A stretch of 64,000 nt of DNA from DASXAI01 sp963798445 (GTDB taxonomy: Bacteria; Actinomycetota; Acidimicrobiia; Acidimicrobiales; Ilumatobacteraceae): contig CAWCTH010000001.1 in the NCBI GenBank assembly GCA_963798445.1, positions 89,963 to 153,962 of the forward strand, written 5' to 3'. Shown in pieces: positions 63,334-64,000 of the stretch. The notes under the pieces were generated by a model. It worked only from the letters and a program-made list of their open reading frames with translations, was not told the origin of the DNA and ran no database searches. A program made the position numbers and the translations under genes. Numbering within the stretch: position 1 is the first letter of the stretch; every line of letters begins with the position of its first letter.

Positions 63334-63507
63334 TGGTGAGCCGGCTGGGATTCGAACCCAGGACACGAGGATCAGAAGTCCGCTTGTCCGCCGTCCATGG
63401 CGTGGTGCCCAGCCACTCTGAGTAGGTTTCCCGCGCGGCCCGCGTCCACTGTGTGCATCAGGTGGTGCCGAGTGCGTTCCCCGTGGCTGTCAACGTGGCT
63501 GTCAGGA
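63334..63507. repeat. 175-bp repeat, copy 2, with a tRNA 3'-half and a doubled 10-mer
   Basis: Same layout as the copy at 56184. The minus strand reads a tRNA 3' half with a perfect T-arm and ending GCCGGCTCACCA, closer to a tRNA-Lys end than copy 1. About 30 bases of mixed similarity follow, then GGTTTCCCGCGCGG, a divergent middle, and a 27-base block (63481-63507) identical to copy 1 that contains GTGGCTGTCA twice. No 5' acceptor strand. Confidence 0.7.
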
Positions 63508-63517
63508 ACGAGAGCCA

Positions 63518-64000
63518 TCACCGGCCGGACGAATCTGCTCGTGTGCGGAGGGACCAGCCGACGAGACCGCGGCCGGGCGTCACCGCGAGCCCAAGGCGCG
63601 ATACCAGCGACGCGTATGTCGCCCGCAAGACCTGGAACCTACCGTACGCTGCGTCCCGATCCACCCCGACCGCCACCCCTGCCGATGTGAGCCTCTCGCA
63701 TAGTTCGTCGAATGTGTCACGCGCCAGCTCGGGGACCGGCGCGGTCCCAGGCATCCTTCGCATGGCATGGGTGAGCGAGCGATCGATCATGTTCAATGCC
63801 TCGACGCCGGTGTTGAGACATACCAAGGCCCCGTGACCACCCCGAACTCGGACGCGTCGACGTCGGCCACGGTCCAGGCGCCCGAGTCGGACGGGTCGAC
63901 CGTCATGACGTCGCCGTCGAACCGCTGGTACGTCGGCGGCAGGCTCAGGACCACGGAGCCGTCGTAGTTGGTCGAGCTTCGGCGCACGGGCGGCCGGGGT
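63518..64000 (-). pseudogene. protein of unknown function, frameshifted, cut by window edge
   Basis: Two frames combine into one C-terminal region of about 155 residues. SVVLSLPPTYQRFDGDVMTV, SGAWTVADVDASEFGVVTG comes from the edge to about 63830. Then come LVCLNTGVEALNMIDRSLTH, AMRRMPGTAPVPELARDTFD and AAYGRFQVLRATYASLVSRL to a stop. No signal peptide or membrane segment is seen in this part, and no family is recognised. The single shift near 63830 may be a sequence error. Its 3' end lies 11 bp from the tRNA-like repeat. Confidence 0.5.

Noticed and set aside
63334..63402. Possible intact tRNA gene on the minus strand
   Set aside because: T-arm and CCA end are perfect, but no 5' acceptor strand pairs with the 3' strand and the D-arm spacing is wrong; treated as a tRNA 3' fragment.

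Overview
The window is high-GC DNA (roughly two thirds G+C). It is crowded with small secreted proteins whose signal peptides end in AQ or AQS, zinc-ribbon proteins and membrane proteins. Genes begin either behind AAGGAGG-type ribosome binding sites or directly downstream of a TAnnnT -10 box with no leader. This looks most like an uncultured Chloroflexota (Limnocylindria-like) or deep actinobacterial soil or freshwater lineage. That is inferred from style; there is no rRNA or intact tRNA here to prove it. Many otherwise good genes carry single-base frameshifts, densest in the first 12.7 kb, so residual assembly indels are as likely as real gene decay.

Left part (1-12.7 kb): a minus-strand oxidative carbohydrate cluster (GH15 glucoamylase/trehalase-like enzyme, GMC oxidoreductase, SDR dehydrogenase, truncated type II NADH dehydrogenase) lies divergent from cydAB, the bd-type quinol oxidase. 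A ClC channel, a broken MalT-like ATPase, a frameshifted ferric-reductase-like membrane protein, a MarC-family protein, an NHL-repeat protein and the stump of an ECF sigma factor follow.

Middle part (12.7-36.5 kb): lipoproteins, a MazE/RelE-like toxin-antitoxin pair, secreted beta-helix and SGNH proteins, and a GGDEF-EAL c-di-GMP enzyme. A LacI regulator has two promoter-operator units upstream, but the gene it should control is missing. An arsenic locus (arsR divergent from arsM) is flanked by three spliced gene scraps. Then come SnoaL and SHOCT proteins, an orphan Flp pilin, a solitary cytosine-5 DNA methyltransferase, a winged-helix methyltransferase, two repeat or conserved secreted proteins, and a PadR regulon. 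PadR controls itself plus a membrane partner, and by matching operators apparently also a secreted protein and a Cu/Zn superoxide dismutase.

Right part (36.5-64 kb): a flavin/F420-type oxidase, a frameshifted LLM oxidoreductase, an XRE regulator, methyltransferase, beta-carbonic anhydrase, DUF4386 protein, a second truncated sigma factor, a BBE-type FAD oxidoreductase, a transglutaminase-like secreted protein lacking the usual cysteine, a GHL6-type glycosidase, an APH-type kinase, META and RCC1-type secreted proteins, and an HxlR/hydrolase pair. The last operon is zinc ribbon, P-type Ca2+-ATPase and CaCA antiporter. This end is scarred by site-specific recombination. Three copies of an identical integrase 3' end and two ~175-bp repeats, each containing the 3' half of a tRNA resembling tRNA-Lys, lie between 54.6 and 63.5 kb.

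No CRISPR array, complete IS element or intact RNA gene was found.
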